DNA of 64,000 nt. Origin: Pseudomonas sp. Choline-02u-1 (lineage in GTDB: Bacteria > Pseudomonadota > Gammaproteobacteria > Pseudomonadales > Pseudomonadaceae). Both the position numbers and the translations under genes were made by a program. Location of the stretch: contig NZ_PJBC01000066.1 of assembly GCF_002836515.1 (NCBI RefSeq), forward strand, positions 186,001 to 250,000. Reading direction: 5' to 3'. Below are positions 43,794-51,866 of this stretch, in pieces. The stretch's first letter is position 1. Each line of letters starts with the position of its first letter. The notes beneath the pieces are model-generated. The model was not told the origin of the DNA. It searched no databases and worked only from the letters and a program-made list of their open reading frames with translations.

Positions 43794-44365
43794 TCGGCTT
43801 TCTCCGTAGCGGGTCGAGCGGCGGGGCCGTCGACGATGGCTTTGGCGGTGTTGTTGAGCAGATCGCGTACGCGCAGGATTTCTTCCGCGCTCCAGCGCCC
43901 GTGGTGCATTTGCAAGGCGTGCCGCAGGTTGTGCACGGCTTCGTGGATTTCCGGCGGCCGGTCGTGGCCGCGCAGCGAGCGCTTGCTGACATCGATGCGC
44001 ATACGGACGCCGTCGAGCGCCACTGCCTGTTCACTTAAAGACAAACGACCGGCGTCGGTCACGCTGTAACGTTTTTTGCCGGCCTCGGCGTCACCTGCAA
44101 TCAGGTCGCTCTCTTCCAGAAAGGTCAGGGTCGGGTAGATCACCCCGGGACTCGGGCTGTAGGCGCCGTCGAACATGCCTTCGATCTGGCGGATGAGGTC
44201 GTAGCCGTGGCACGGCTGTTCGGCAATCAGCGCCAGCAACAACAATTTCAGATCACCGGGGGCGAACACCCGAGGGCCGCGGCCGCCACGTTCGCGACCC
44301 GGGCGCTTCTCGAAGCCGTCGCGGCCATCACCGTGTTCGCGGTGGGGGGAATGAGGGTCTCTCAT
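43790..44365 (-). CDS. yqjI: PadR-family regulator (YqjI-like, His-rich N-terminus)
   Basis: 191 residues. The winged-helix domain (FAPGDLKLLLLALIAEQPCHGYDLIRQIE...YSPSPGVIYPTLTFLEE) is a clear PadR match. The N-terminal ~35 residues are charged and include HSPHREHGDG, a shorter counterpart of the metal-binding histidine-rich tail of E. coli YqjI, a nickel-responsive repressor of the ferric reductase gene. ATG at 44365 was chosen; an upstream ATG lies within the operator. Overlap with the reductase gene suggests joint, metal-responsive control. Metal specificity is inferred. Confidence 0.82.
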   Translation of the reverse strand: MRDPHSPHREHGDGRDGFEKRPGRERGGRGPRVFAPGDLKLLLLALIAEQPCHGYDLIRQIEGMFDGAYSPSPGVIYPTLTFLEESDLIAGDAEAGKKRYSVTDAGRLSLSEQAVALDGVRMRIDVSKRSLRGHDRPPEIHEAVHNLRHALQMHHGRWSAEEILRVRDLLNNTAKAIVDGPAARPATEKAE

Positions 44366-44393
44366 GTCTGCTTTTCTCTCTCTCGTCGTATTT

Positions 44394-44419
44394 AGATACA
44401 ACTTAAGATGTATCTTAAG
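44394..44419. promoter_or_regulatory. Probable PadR operator, two interleaved palindromes
   Basis: AGATACA-N8-TGTATCT (44394-44415) overlaps CTTAAGAT-GT-ATCTTAAG (44402-44419, perfect 8-base arms). It lies 29 bases upstream of the PadR start, where autorepression would act. Confidence 0.65.
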
Positions 44420-44862
44420 CGCTGTGCAAGACGTTTTTTAGCTGGTCCGCCCTGCAATGGACGAGTGGTCGACGCAAAAAAAAGCGAAAAAATATTATTT
44501 ATTACTCGAGAAAAAAGGGTGACCTTGGAGTTAAAGTTATCGCTCTAGTTGAGTTTGAGTATATATTCTAATTCTCCGCAAGTTACCGCGTTACAGCGGC
44601 ATAGATGCTGTATGGTTTTTTGCGTGAAACTGTGTGTAGTCTGCAACTTACAGCCAATTTCGCAAGTATCTGTTTTTTGTTCTTTTTTCTGGCGGGGTGT
44701 CGGGCTGTTGAACTACGAGCTTGTCGGAAGTTGCCTGCTTACTTCCCGGATCGAAACGTTGAAGATGCACCGGCGTTGCAGGTTGAAACAAAGCAGCCCG
44801 GAAAGGACCGCGCAGTTTTAACTTCAATGAACCGAATCCATCAAGAAACCAGGTAACTACCA
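44420..44862. other. AT-rich control region upstream of the fimbrial operon
   Basis: About 440 bases with long A and T runs (for example AAAAAATATTATTTATTACTC at 44490) and TATATATTCTAATTC at 44560. Such DNA is typical of xenogeneic-silencer (MvaT/H-NS-like) targets, consistent with silenced fimbrial genes. Two overlapping frames of 83 and 90 codons here show no recognisable product. Confidence 0.5.
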
Positions 44863-45348
44863 ATGTTCAAGAAAATCGCAATCGCTGCTCCTTTGGCTCT
44901 TCTGGCAATGAGTTCCTCCGTGGTGTTTGCCGCAGACCCGATTAATCAGGTCATCAATATCAAGGCATTTGTCCCCACTTCGCTGTTCAACGTAGCCCCT
45001 CAGAAGCCTGATTTCGGTGTTGACGAAACCATGTACCAGCAACCCAGCGGTGAACTGAGCACGATCACCGAAACCTTCAATATGAAGCACACTGATACCA
45101 AAGGCTCCATCAACGCCTTTATCGACGGCACTGCGGCGCTGTACAACGGCCGCGACAGCATCCCGCTTACCCTGAAAATCGGCAGTGTCCAGCTGAGCGA
45201 TGTCAGTACTGAAGTCGTCAATGCAACCGACTCCGTGCCTGGGGTTCAGCGAACCATGGAAATCAAGGCTGCCACCCCGACCGCCACTCAGACTGGCAAT
45301 TACTCGGGCAGCTTCGCCGTGGTTTTCGAGCCTGTGATTACGCCTTAA
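44863..45348 (+). CDS. CS1-type fimbrial major subunit
   Basis: 161 residues. A signal peptide ends SSVVFAADP. The mature pilin reads INQVINIKAFVPTSLFNVAPQ at the N-terminus (the donor-strand region) and ends NYSGSFAVVFEPV. It lacks cysteines, as CS1/CFA/I and cable-pilus (CblA) major subunits do. These form the alternate chaperone-usher (class 5) pili that mediate adhesion. It is the first gene of the operon and is followed by a strong hairpin. A paralogue lies at 50042. Confidence 0.88.
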   Translation: MFKKIAIAAPLALLAMSSSVVFAADPINQVINIKAFVPTSLFNVAPQKPDFGVDETMYQQPSGELSTITETFNMKHTDTKGSINAFIDGTAALYNGRDSIPLTLKIGSVQLSDVSTEVVNATDSVPGVQRTMEIKAATPTATQTGNYSGSFAVVFEPVITP

Positions 45349-45387
45349 TACAGCTTTTGAATAGCGCTGCATTTATTCAATAGTCTT

Positions 45388-45425
45388 GGCATCCACTGGT
45401 CATCTATGAATGACCAGTAGATGCC
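45388..45425 (+). other. Strong hairpin between major pilin and usher genes
   Basis: GGCATC-C-ACTGGTCAT pairs with ATGACCAGT-A-GATGCC around a six-base loop: 15 pairs with one mismatch. No T tract follows. It probably stabilises or punctuates the pilin mRNA, so that pilin is made in excess of the usher, as in other fimbrial operons. Confidence 0.7.
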
Positions 45426-45455
45426 AACTCATCAAGTAACTCGAGTATTAAGATA

Positions 45456-47978
45456 ATGTTCCCGATGACGCCCATCGCGGCGGCGCTTGCACTTTTTTTG
45501 TGTGCCAGTGCCTCGGCCGCGCCCGCTGATAACGCTAACACTCCGCGCAGCCTGCTCGCTCAGGCTAAAGGGTTGCCGGCAGAATTCGAAGAACATTTCT
45601 TCGATGTGCCATTAGCTGTTCGGGTAGAGCGTGATCAACAGTTTCTCGGTGAGGCGATGGTGGTATTAACCAAAGATGATCGCGTCACGTTGCTGGAATT
45701 TACCGACACCGAAGACAGCCAGATACCGGCCAGTGAACGGGATGCACTCGGTGCGTATTTTAAACAAGGTGTCGTCTTGGGCGCGTGTCAGGGCAACTGC
45801 CCGGAACAGGTGCTGGCGGTGCATTACAACTTGCAGAATTCGCTGGTATCGATCGCCACCGAAAACGCCGAACGCGACGCTGAAACCGCGCGGTTTTACA
45901 CGTTGCCCGAAAACGGCAGTACCGGTTTGATCCTGCGTAATCAATTGAATCTCAACGGCGGACAGGAGCAGGATCTTGGCGGGCGCTACGGCCTGGACGC
46001 CAGCAGCAGCCTCGGCAACTGGACGCACCGCGTCAATCTGCAACTGGCACGGCTCGGCGGTCCGGACGACACGCTGTATCACGCTGTGCACGAGCTGTAT
46101 GGTCAGCGCGAGCTGCAGGGCAGTTTTCTGCGCCTGGGCTATTTCACCCCGAGTTCCGAAGGTTTGACACGGCAGTTGCGTTCGTTCGGCGCCAGCCCCG
46201 ATACGGCGGCGGGCGTGATGTTCGGCAGTTCCGACAGTCTGGCGATCAACAGCCCCAAGCCCAGCGTCTACCCGCTGTACGTCACCGCCAACCGCCAGGC
46301 GTCGGTAGAGATCTATCGCAATGGCGTGCTGATCAACACGCAAGCGGTCAGCGCCGGCTTGCAAACCCTTGATACCCGGCCGTTGCCCGGGGGCATTTAC
46401 GAAGTGGAAGTCCGGCTGATCGAAGACGGCCAGATCACCTCGACCACTCAGGAGCTGGTGTACAAACCGAGCAACTGGCGCAATCACGATGATCGCTGGC
46501 GCTACAGCCTGTTCGCCGGTCAGGAAAGCAAATTGCTGAGCAATTGGGACCAGCAGTCGCGCGGCGAGATGACCGCCGGTGCAGCAGTCAATTATCTGCT
46601 GCATCCACGGGTGATCCTCGGTGCGTCGGCGCGGCAGCTGCAAGGCAAGCAGCAGATCGCGACGTCAGTCGACTGGACGCTGGCCAACAACACCAGCCTG
46701 TACGCAAACGTCTACCAGACCGAGGACCACGGCACCGGGATGGACCTGCAAGCCATCTACAGCTATGGCTCGGGCAACCTGTTCGCTACGCATAACCGCA
46801 GCTGGCTGGACACCACCAATACCTACGAAACCTTGCCGGACGGTACGCGAGTGCGGCAGCGCAACGTGTTCATCGGCCAGACGGCCAACACCTCCCTGGC
46901 GATCAATCATCGACTCAACAGCAAACAGTCGGTGAATGGGCGCGTGTCACACAGCGAAGGCAATGTCGAAGGCGTCGGCATTGATCTGGGCTGGACGCAA
47001 CGCAGCCAGCTGTTCGGCAGCGATGCCAGTTGGCGATTTTCGGTGTTCGACCGGCCTGCCAGTTTCAGCAGTGGGCAGGAGCGCAATCGCGGTGTGGATT
47101 TGAGTGTCAGCCTGGCCCTCGGCGGCCCCGGCGAGCAATGGTCGGGCAGCATCGGTACACGCACCGCCCGCGAGGGTGGTCGCGATAACAACGGCTCTCT
47201 GACCTACAGCAAAACTCTGGAAAACCATGTGCTGCAGAACGTTTCGGTCACGGCGCTGGCGGATACCTATGGCGTCGGCGTTTCCGGGCTCGGCAGTTTC
47301 AGTGCGGACGCTTTCAGTGGCGATGCCTTCATCCAGCGTTCGTCTTACAACGGCAATTACACCGGTGGCTTGAACCTCGACAGCACGGTGGCAGTAGGTG
47401 CCGACAAGATGGTCATGACCAGCCAGCACGCCAGCGGTGGGGCCGGGATGATCATCGATGTGGAAACTGATCTGGATGACATCGCCCTGCGCGCCGACGA
47501 CCTCAGCGGCGGCAGCACGACCTTGCGCCCGGGGCGCAATTACGTGGCGCTGACCGCCTATAAAAACAGTTCGGTGAGCTTCGACTTCGAAGGCAACCAC
47601 GTGCCCTCGGCGAGCATTCAACCGCAGCGCACCCGCTATCACCTGAACAAGGGCGGAGTGGACTATCGCAAGATCACGGTGAGCAAAACCCTGACTGTGC
47701 TGGGACGTCTGCTCGATCCGCAGGGCAAGCCGCTTAAAGGCCACCACATCATCAATCACGCGAGTCGCGGGGTCAGCGAAGTGGATGGTTTCTTCTCGAT
47801 GGAAATGAACGCTGGTTCGCCGACGCTGGAAGTCCGCTCCGGCGAGCAATTGCTGTGTCAGTTCCGCCTCGACCCAGCCAATGCGCGCAGTGAGAACGAT
47901 GTGTTGATGATTGGCGATTTGCGGTGCTCCAGCGATACGTTGGCTCAAGCGCCTGAAAACTCCCACACGGCTGGGTGA
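45456..47978 (+). CDS. CS1-type fimbrial outer-membrane usher
   Basis: 840 residues. A signal peptide (about 1-22, ending ASASA) is followed by the usher N-terminal domain, a long beta-barrel region and C-terminal domains with a carboxypeptidase-like segment (KTLTVLGRLLDPQGKPLKGHHI). The plug region is around TANRQASVEIYRNGVLINTQ. The usher assembles pilins delivered by the chaperone and extrudes the fibre. It matches CooC/CblC/TcfC-type ushers rather than FimD in size and motif. Its stop overlaps the open frame of the next gene by four bases, but the next gene's ATG is 32 bases on. Confidence 0.87.
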   Translation: MFPMTPIAAALALFLCASASAAPADNANTPRSLLAQAKGLPAEFEEHFFDVPLAVRVERDQQFLGEAMVVLTKDDRVTLLEFTDTEDSQIPASERDALGAYFKQGVVLGACQGNCPEQVLAVHYNLQNSLVSIATENAERDAETARFYTLPENGSTGLILRNQLNLNGGQEQDLGGRYGLDASSSLGNWTHRVNLQLARLGGPDDTLYHAVHELYGQRELQGSFLRLGYFTPSSEGLTRQLRSFGASPDTAAGVMFGSSDSLAINSPKPSVYPLYVTANRQASVEIYRNGVLINTQAVSAGLQTLDTRPLPGGIYEVEVRLIEDGQITSTTQELVYKPSNWRNHDDRWRYSLFAGQESKLLSNWDQQSRGEMTAGAAVNYLLHPRVILGASARQLQGKQQIATSVDWTLANNTSLYANVYQTEDHGTGMDLQAIYSYGSGNLFATHNRSWLDTTNTYETLPDGTRVRQRNVFIGQTANTSLAINHRLNSKQSVNGRVSHSEGNVEGVGIDLGWTQRSQLFGSDASWRFSVFDRPASFSSGQERNRGVDLSVSLALGGPGEQWSGSIGTRTAREGGRDNNGSLTYSKTLENHVLQNVSVTALADTYGVGVSGLGSFSADAFSGDAFIQRSSYNGNYTGGLNLDSTVAVGADKMVMTSQHASGGAGMIIDVETDLDDIALRADDLSGGSTTLRPGRNYVALTAYKNSSVSFDFEGNHVPSASIQPQRTRYHLNKGGVDYRKITVSKTLTVLGRLLDPQGKPLKGHHIINHASRGVSEVDGFFSMEMNAGSPTLEVRSGEQLLCQFRLDPANARSENDVLMIGDLRCSSDTLAQAPENSHTAG

Positions 47979-48010
47979 TCGGTCTCTACGAGCATTACAG
48001 GAATTCTCTG

Positions 48011-49231
48011 ATGTACTTTACGAAACGGTCTCTTAAAAGTTTTATCACTGCCGTCGGCATGTCGCTGCTGGGACCTTCGGTTGCCTGCGCAGCGGTGCAG
48101 GAGATAACGGCCGTATTTCGGCCTGATCCATCCAATCCGATGCAGAACAGATTTACCAATACCACTCCCCAGAGCGGGGTATGTCCTGGACATATGCCGG
48201 CACGGTGCGAGGCGCTGGGCATTTTCAGTATCCGCACATGGGATATCAATTTTCGGTCTACAGGCCCGATGGCAGCCGAAGAAACTGACATACGCAAGAG
48301 GGTGATGTTCAAAGTGCCGTCCCAGTGGCGCAGCTTTGAGGTGATGTCCGACCGTGGAGAGCGAGAAACCGTCGAAATGCGCATTTCCGGCATCGGCAAC
48401 CGGTTTGATATTCCGAATCCTCCGGGCGTCAGAGCTTGGGGGGGTTACTGGACGACGCCGCCGGCGCCGTGTCAATACACAGGCATGTTCGCTGCGGGCT
48501 CGACGATCAGGTTATGGTTCTGGTTAGTGCCGGAAAACGCGGGAGCATGCAGCATGGCGTCCGAGGTGGACATTCCGAGCTTGAGTTACGTCAACTTCGA
48601 GTACACCTACGAACTGAGAACCCCTAACCCTCTGGGCATGTCGGCCGGCCAATACAAGGGCACTATCAGTTACACCGTAGGACCGCACAAGGATTTCGAC
48701 TTCGGTGACATCATGAGTCCCAATGACGACACCTTGGTCTTCAATTTCAATCTGGATGTGCAACACACCCTCAAAATCGAATTGCCGCCCGGCGGCAATC
48801 GTGTCGAGCTGATCCCGCAGGGTGGCTGGCAAGCCTGGCTCCAGCGCAACCGCCGACCGGAAAGGCTGTTCCGCGATCAGACGTTCAATATCTCCAGTTC
48901 GGGCCGCTTCAAGATGCAGCTCGAATGTCAGTACCCCGATGGCGGGAACACCTGCGCGATACGCGATGCGGTATCCGGCCATACGGTGCCGCTGACTATT
49001 GCCGTCACCCTGCCACCCGGCATGGCGGACGCCTCCGGGCAGCCGGTCAATCGGCGCCCGTTGCTGCTCGATGGCACTGGCACACAACTGTTCGAGCCGA
49101 GCTATTACGTCGATCGGAAACCGGCCGTCCTGCATTTCGAAGTCGGCCGCGACGCGGTTGAGGACATGCTCAGCGGTGAATCCAAAACCTACGCGGGCAA
49201 CGCCACAGTGATCTGGGATTCGGAAGTCTGA
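48011..49231 (+). CDS. CS1-type fimbrial tip adhesin / initiator (CblD-like), copy 1
   Basis: 406 residues. A signal peptide ends GPSVACAAV. The mature protein starts VQEITAVFRPDPSNPMQNRF and carries paired cysteines in CPGHMPARCE. In this family the N-terminal half is the receptor-binding tip and the C-terminal half the pilin-like domain, here ending TYAGNATVIWDSEV. CblD/CooD proteins cap the fibre and start assembly. AGGAA precedes the ATG at 48011. A second homologue with the same framework is at 50572. Confidence 0.85.
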   Translation: MYFTKRSLKSFITAVGMSLLGPSVACAAVQEITAVFRPDPSNPMQNRFTNTTPQSGVCPGHMPARCEALGIFSIRTWDINFRSTGPMAAEETDIRKRVMFKVPSQWRSFEVMSDRGERETVEMRISGIGNRFDIPNPPGVRAWGGYWTTPPAPCQYTGMFAAGSTIRLWFWLVPENAGACSMASEVDIPSLSYVNFEYTYELRTPNPLGMSAGQYKGTISYTVGPHKDFDFGDIMSPNDDTLVFNFNLDVQHTLKIELPPGGNRVELIPQGGWQAWLQRNRRPERLFRDQTFNISSSGRFKMQLECQYPDGGNTCAIRDAVSGHTVPLTIAVTLPPGMADASGQPVNRRPLLLDGTGTQLFEPSYYVDRKPAVLHFEVGRDAVEDMLSGESKTYAGNATVIWDSEV

Positions 49232-49265
49232 TCACCCCCCGTTTACTTTCAAGAGGTCAAATACA

Positions 49266-50006
49266 ATGAATGTTCGATGGACACTGTTGCTCGCAGCCTG
49301 GCTCCCGCTCATTGCCCAAGCCGGGCCAGCGATCAATGTCGGGGTGGTGTACGACTATCTCGAGGGCGATAAAAGCACGTACTTGAAACGTGTGTTCAAC
49401 GGCGGCGACGCTACTGCATTCGTCAAGATCAATATCCTGGAAATCGTCTACGACGCCGATGGCACTCCGCGGGAAATGCCTCTCGCCAACCAGACCGACG
49501 CCAACGCCCGCGACGGTCTGATGGCCAGCCCCGCGCGCCTGATCGTCCCGGCCAACGGCATGCAGGGCAGTCGCCTGGTGTTCATGGGCGAGCGGGAAAA
49601 AGAGCGTTACTTCCGGGTGCGTTTTGTCCCGGTGGTGCCCGAGAAGGAAGATGAATTTGCAATCGCCGAAGCGGATCGCGAGGACTACAAAAAAGGCCTC
49701 TCCGCCGGCGTCAACGTGCTGGCCGGTTACGGCACCGTGTTTTTTGTGCGTCCCAAGGAAACCCGGTTCAACAGCGTGATCAGCAACCAGACGAACACGT
49801 ATGAAGTGCGCAATGACGGCAACAGCACCATCGTTGTCGACGAGTTCAGGAACTGTGCACAAAACAATGAAAGCGACTGCCAGCCGACCACCAAACATCA
49901 CGTCCTGCCTGGCCGTGCCTTCGCCTTCGACAAGCAGAGCGGGCGTGAATACCACTTCACGCTGATCGAGGGCAAGGCCACTAAACCGATCGAGGTCAAG
50001 GGTTGA
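49266..50006 (+). CDS. CS1-type fimbrial chaperone
   Basis: 246 residues with a signal peptide ending LIAQAGPAI. Two immunoglobulin-like domains are suggested by VGVVYDYLEGDKSTYLKRVFNGG near the N-terminus, ASPARLIVPANGMQGSRLVF in the middle (the conserved stretch preceding the G1 strand) and GTVFFVRPKETRF later. Alternate-family periplasmic chaperones (CooB/CblB) bind pilins and deliver them to the usher. In cbl and coo operons the chaperone gene comes first; here it is fourth, after the adhesin. Confidence 0.85.
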   Translation: MNVRWTLLLAAWLPLIAQAGPAINVGVVYDYLEGDKSTYLKRVFNGGDATAFVKINILEIVYDADGTPREMPLANQTDANARDGLMASPARLIVPANGMQGSRLVFMGEREKERYFRVRFVPVVPEKEDEFAIAEADREDYKKGLSAGVNVLAGYGTVFFVRPKETRFNSVISNQTNTYEVRNDGNSTIVVDEFRNCAQNNESDCQPTTKHHVLPGRAFAFDKQSGREYHFTLIEGKATKPIEVKG

Positions 50007-50041
50007 AAAGCCGGGCCGTGTCGATGTGCAAGCAACAGGTG

Positions 50042-50536
50042 ATGAACATGTCAAACGCCACACGCGCAGCCATGGCGCTGGCGCTGCTGATACCGGTGAG
50101 CGGTGTCGTGAACGCGATTGTCGAGCGCGAAACGTTCGAGGTCTCGGTAAGTATTCCTTCGGCAGAGTTCTATGTGATTCCGTCCGAGCCCGACTGGATT
50201 CATCAAGAGCAGACCCTGCCATTCAATTCGGTAGCGGGGGCGTTCACGCCACTGAGAAAAAACTTCGACGTAAAAAACGTCAATGGCGGCATCAGCGCCC
50301 GTCTGAGTGTCGAGCCCTACCTGAGCAATGGCAAGGACACAGACCACATCCCGCTGACGGTGTCGTTCAATCGCCAGCGCTTGAGCCTGGTGGCCGAGCA
50401 GGTCATCACGGCGCTCGATGGCCAGGCGGGTCAGCGGGTGGGACTGGAGATTGCCGCAATGGTACCGGTGGACGGTTATAAACCGGGCAATTATTACGGC
50501 AGCGTGCACATGATTTTTGAAGCGCTGGCGCCTTGA
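50042..50536 (+). CDS. Second CS1-type fimbrial subunit
   Basis: 164 residues, a paralogue of the first gene of the operon. A signal peptide ends SGVVNAIVE. Matching landmarks are SIPSAEFYVIPSEPDW, GGISARLSVEPYLSNGKDTDHIPLTVSFN and a C-terminal GNYYGSVHMIFEAL. Sequence is well diverged, so it is probably a different (minor or alternative) pilin. An upstream frame opens at 50003 overlapping the chaperone stop; ATG at 50042 (or 50048, with better ribosome-site spacing) is preferred. Confidence 0.82.
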   Translation: MNMSNATRAAMALALLIPVSGVVNAIVERETFEVSVSIPSAEFYVIPSEPDWIHQEQTLPFNSVAGAFTPLRKNFDVKNVNGGISARLSVEPYLSNGKDTDHIPLTVSFNRQRLSLVAEQVITALDGQAGQRVGLEIAAMVPVDGYKPGNYYGSVHMIFEALAP

Positions 50537-50571
50537 TCCGCCAAGCGATACTGGGGAAGCAAAATACGTCC

Positions 50572-51819
50572 ATGAACGCCATCGATATCACAAAGCGCGT
50601 CTTAAAACGGATATTGCTCGGTTGTCTGCTGAGCGTTTCAGTCATACACACTGCCAATGCCGCTGTTCATGAAGTTACTGCGGTATTCAAACCTGATCCC
50701 GCGAATCCGATGAAGAACAAGTTCAAAAATACAACGGCGCAAAGCCCGATTTGCGGCGCGCATATGCCGGCCAGGTGTGAGGCATTGAACATTATCAGCC
50801 TCCGCTCACACGCTATCCGGTTTGAAAACCTCAAACCTATCGCGGCCAACCATGAGAGTGTGCGTGAAGGTGTCATGTACAAAGTACCTTCCGAGTGGCG
50901 AGATGTGGAAATTATGGAGGTCTCCAGCGGGAAACTCGAAACGGTTCAGGTGCGTATCGCCGGGATTGGCGGCGGCTGGGTCATTTCCAGGCCACCGGGG
51001 GAGCATGCTTTTGGTTCTTCATATTCGGTGTGGGGTACAGCGCCGCCACCTTGTCTTAGCTCTTCTTATCTCGCATCCGGTCCCGGGTTTCTCACATTTT
51101 TCTGGATCGTGCCCGAAGGTGCCGGTATCTGCAGCAGAACGACGTTATTCGACATTCCCATCTTTAACCAAACCAGTATCGATTACGCCTACGAAATGAA
51201 AACCCCCAACCCCTTGGATATGCCAACGGGAACGTACACGGGGTCGATCAGGTACTCGATAGGCCCCGGCATGGACTTCGATTTTGGCGACACGATGGTA
51301 CCTGTGGGTGATTCCGAGCTTGTTCTCAACTTCACCCTCGATGTTCAACACGCGCTAAAGGTCGAAATACCACCCGGCGGGGATCAAGTTGAGCTGCTGC
51401 CTCAGGGCGGTTGGCAAGCGTGGTTGAATCAGGGGCGTAAACCCACCCGCCTGTTTCGCGATCAGACTTTCAACCTGTCTTCCTCTTCGCGCTTCAAAAT
51501 GAATCTGGAGTGTCAGTACGCGATCGGTAATAACTGCGCACTGTGGGAGGCTAACGCGGGTCACGAGGTGCCAGTTGAAATGAGCGTCACACTGCCCGGC
51601 GGATTGACAGACGCAGTGGGCAATCCGGTGAACCGGCGCCCATTGCGTCGTGACGGTGTGGGCACCGAGCTGTTTCAGCCAGCGTTTTACGTGGAGCGCA
51701 AACCCGGCACGTTGCATTTCGAAGTGGCCCGCGATGCGGTCGAGGAAATGATCAAACCCAACACGCCTCGCCGCTATCGAGGCAATGTCACGGTTATCTG
51801 GGATTCGGAAGTCAATTAG
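50572..51819 (+). CDS. CS1-type fimbrial tip adhesin / initiator (CblD-like), copy 2
   Basis: 415 residues, clearly homologous to the product at 48011 over its whole length: VHEVTAVFKPDPANPMKNKF, GAHMPARCEALNI, QGGWQAWLNQGRKPTRLFRDQTFN and a final NVTVIWDSEV. A signal peptide ends HTANAAV. The greatest divergence is in the middle of the N-terminal half, where receptor binding is expected. Paired with the second pilin it forms a duplicated pilin-adhesin cassette. GGGGAAG precedes the ATG at 50572. It converges on the large gene that follows. Confidence 0.85.
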   Translation: MNAIDITKRVLKRILLGCLLSVSVIHTANAAVHEVTAVFKPDPANPMKNKFKNTTAQSPICGAHMPARCEALNIISLRSHAIRFENLKPIAANHESVREGVMYKVPSEWRDVEIMEVSSGKLETVQVRIAGIGGGWVISRPPGEHAFGSSYSVWGTAPPPCLSSSYLASGPGFLTFFWIVPEGAGICSRTTLFDIPIFNQTSIDYAYEMKTPNPLDMPTGTYTGSIRYSIGPGMDFDFGDTMVPVGDSELVLNFTLDVQHALKVEIPPGGDQVELLPQGGWQAWLNQGRKPTRLFRDQTFNLSSSSRFKMNLECQYAIGNNCALWEANAGHEVPVEMSVTLPGGLTDAVGNPVNRRPLRRDGVGTELFQPAFYVERKPGTLHFEVARDAVEEMIKPNTPRRYRGNVTVIWDSEVN

Positions 51820-51866
51820 CCCGGCAACTCGGCCAGCCGTGGCGGGCCGAGTGCAGCAGCGTCGCG

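Noticed and set aside
44549..44856. Two overlapping small plus-strand frames upstream of the first pilin gene
   Set aside because: AT-rich control region, no ribosome site, no known product; overlapping frames of equal weight.
51828..51851. CTCGGCC...GGCCGAG hairpin as terminator of the fimbrial operon
   Set aside because: A stem of seven pairs without any T tract; may act with Rho but cannot be called from sequence.
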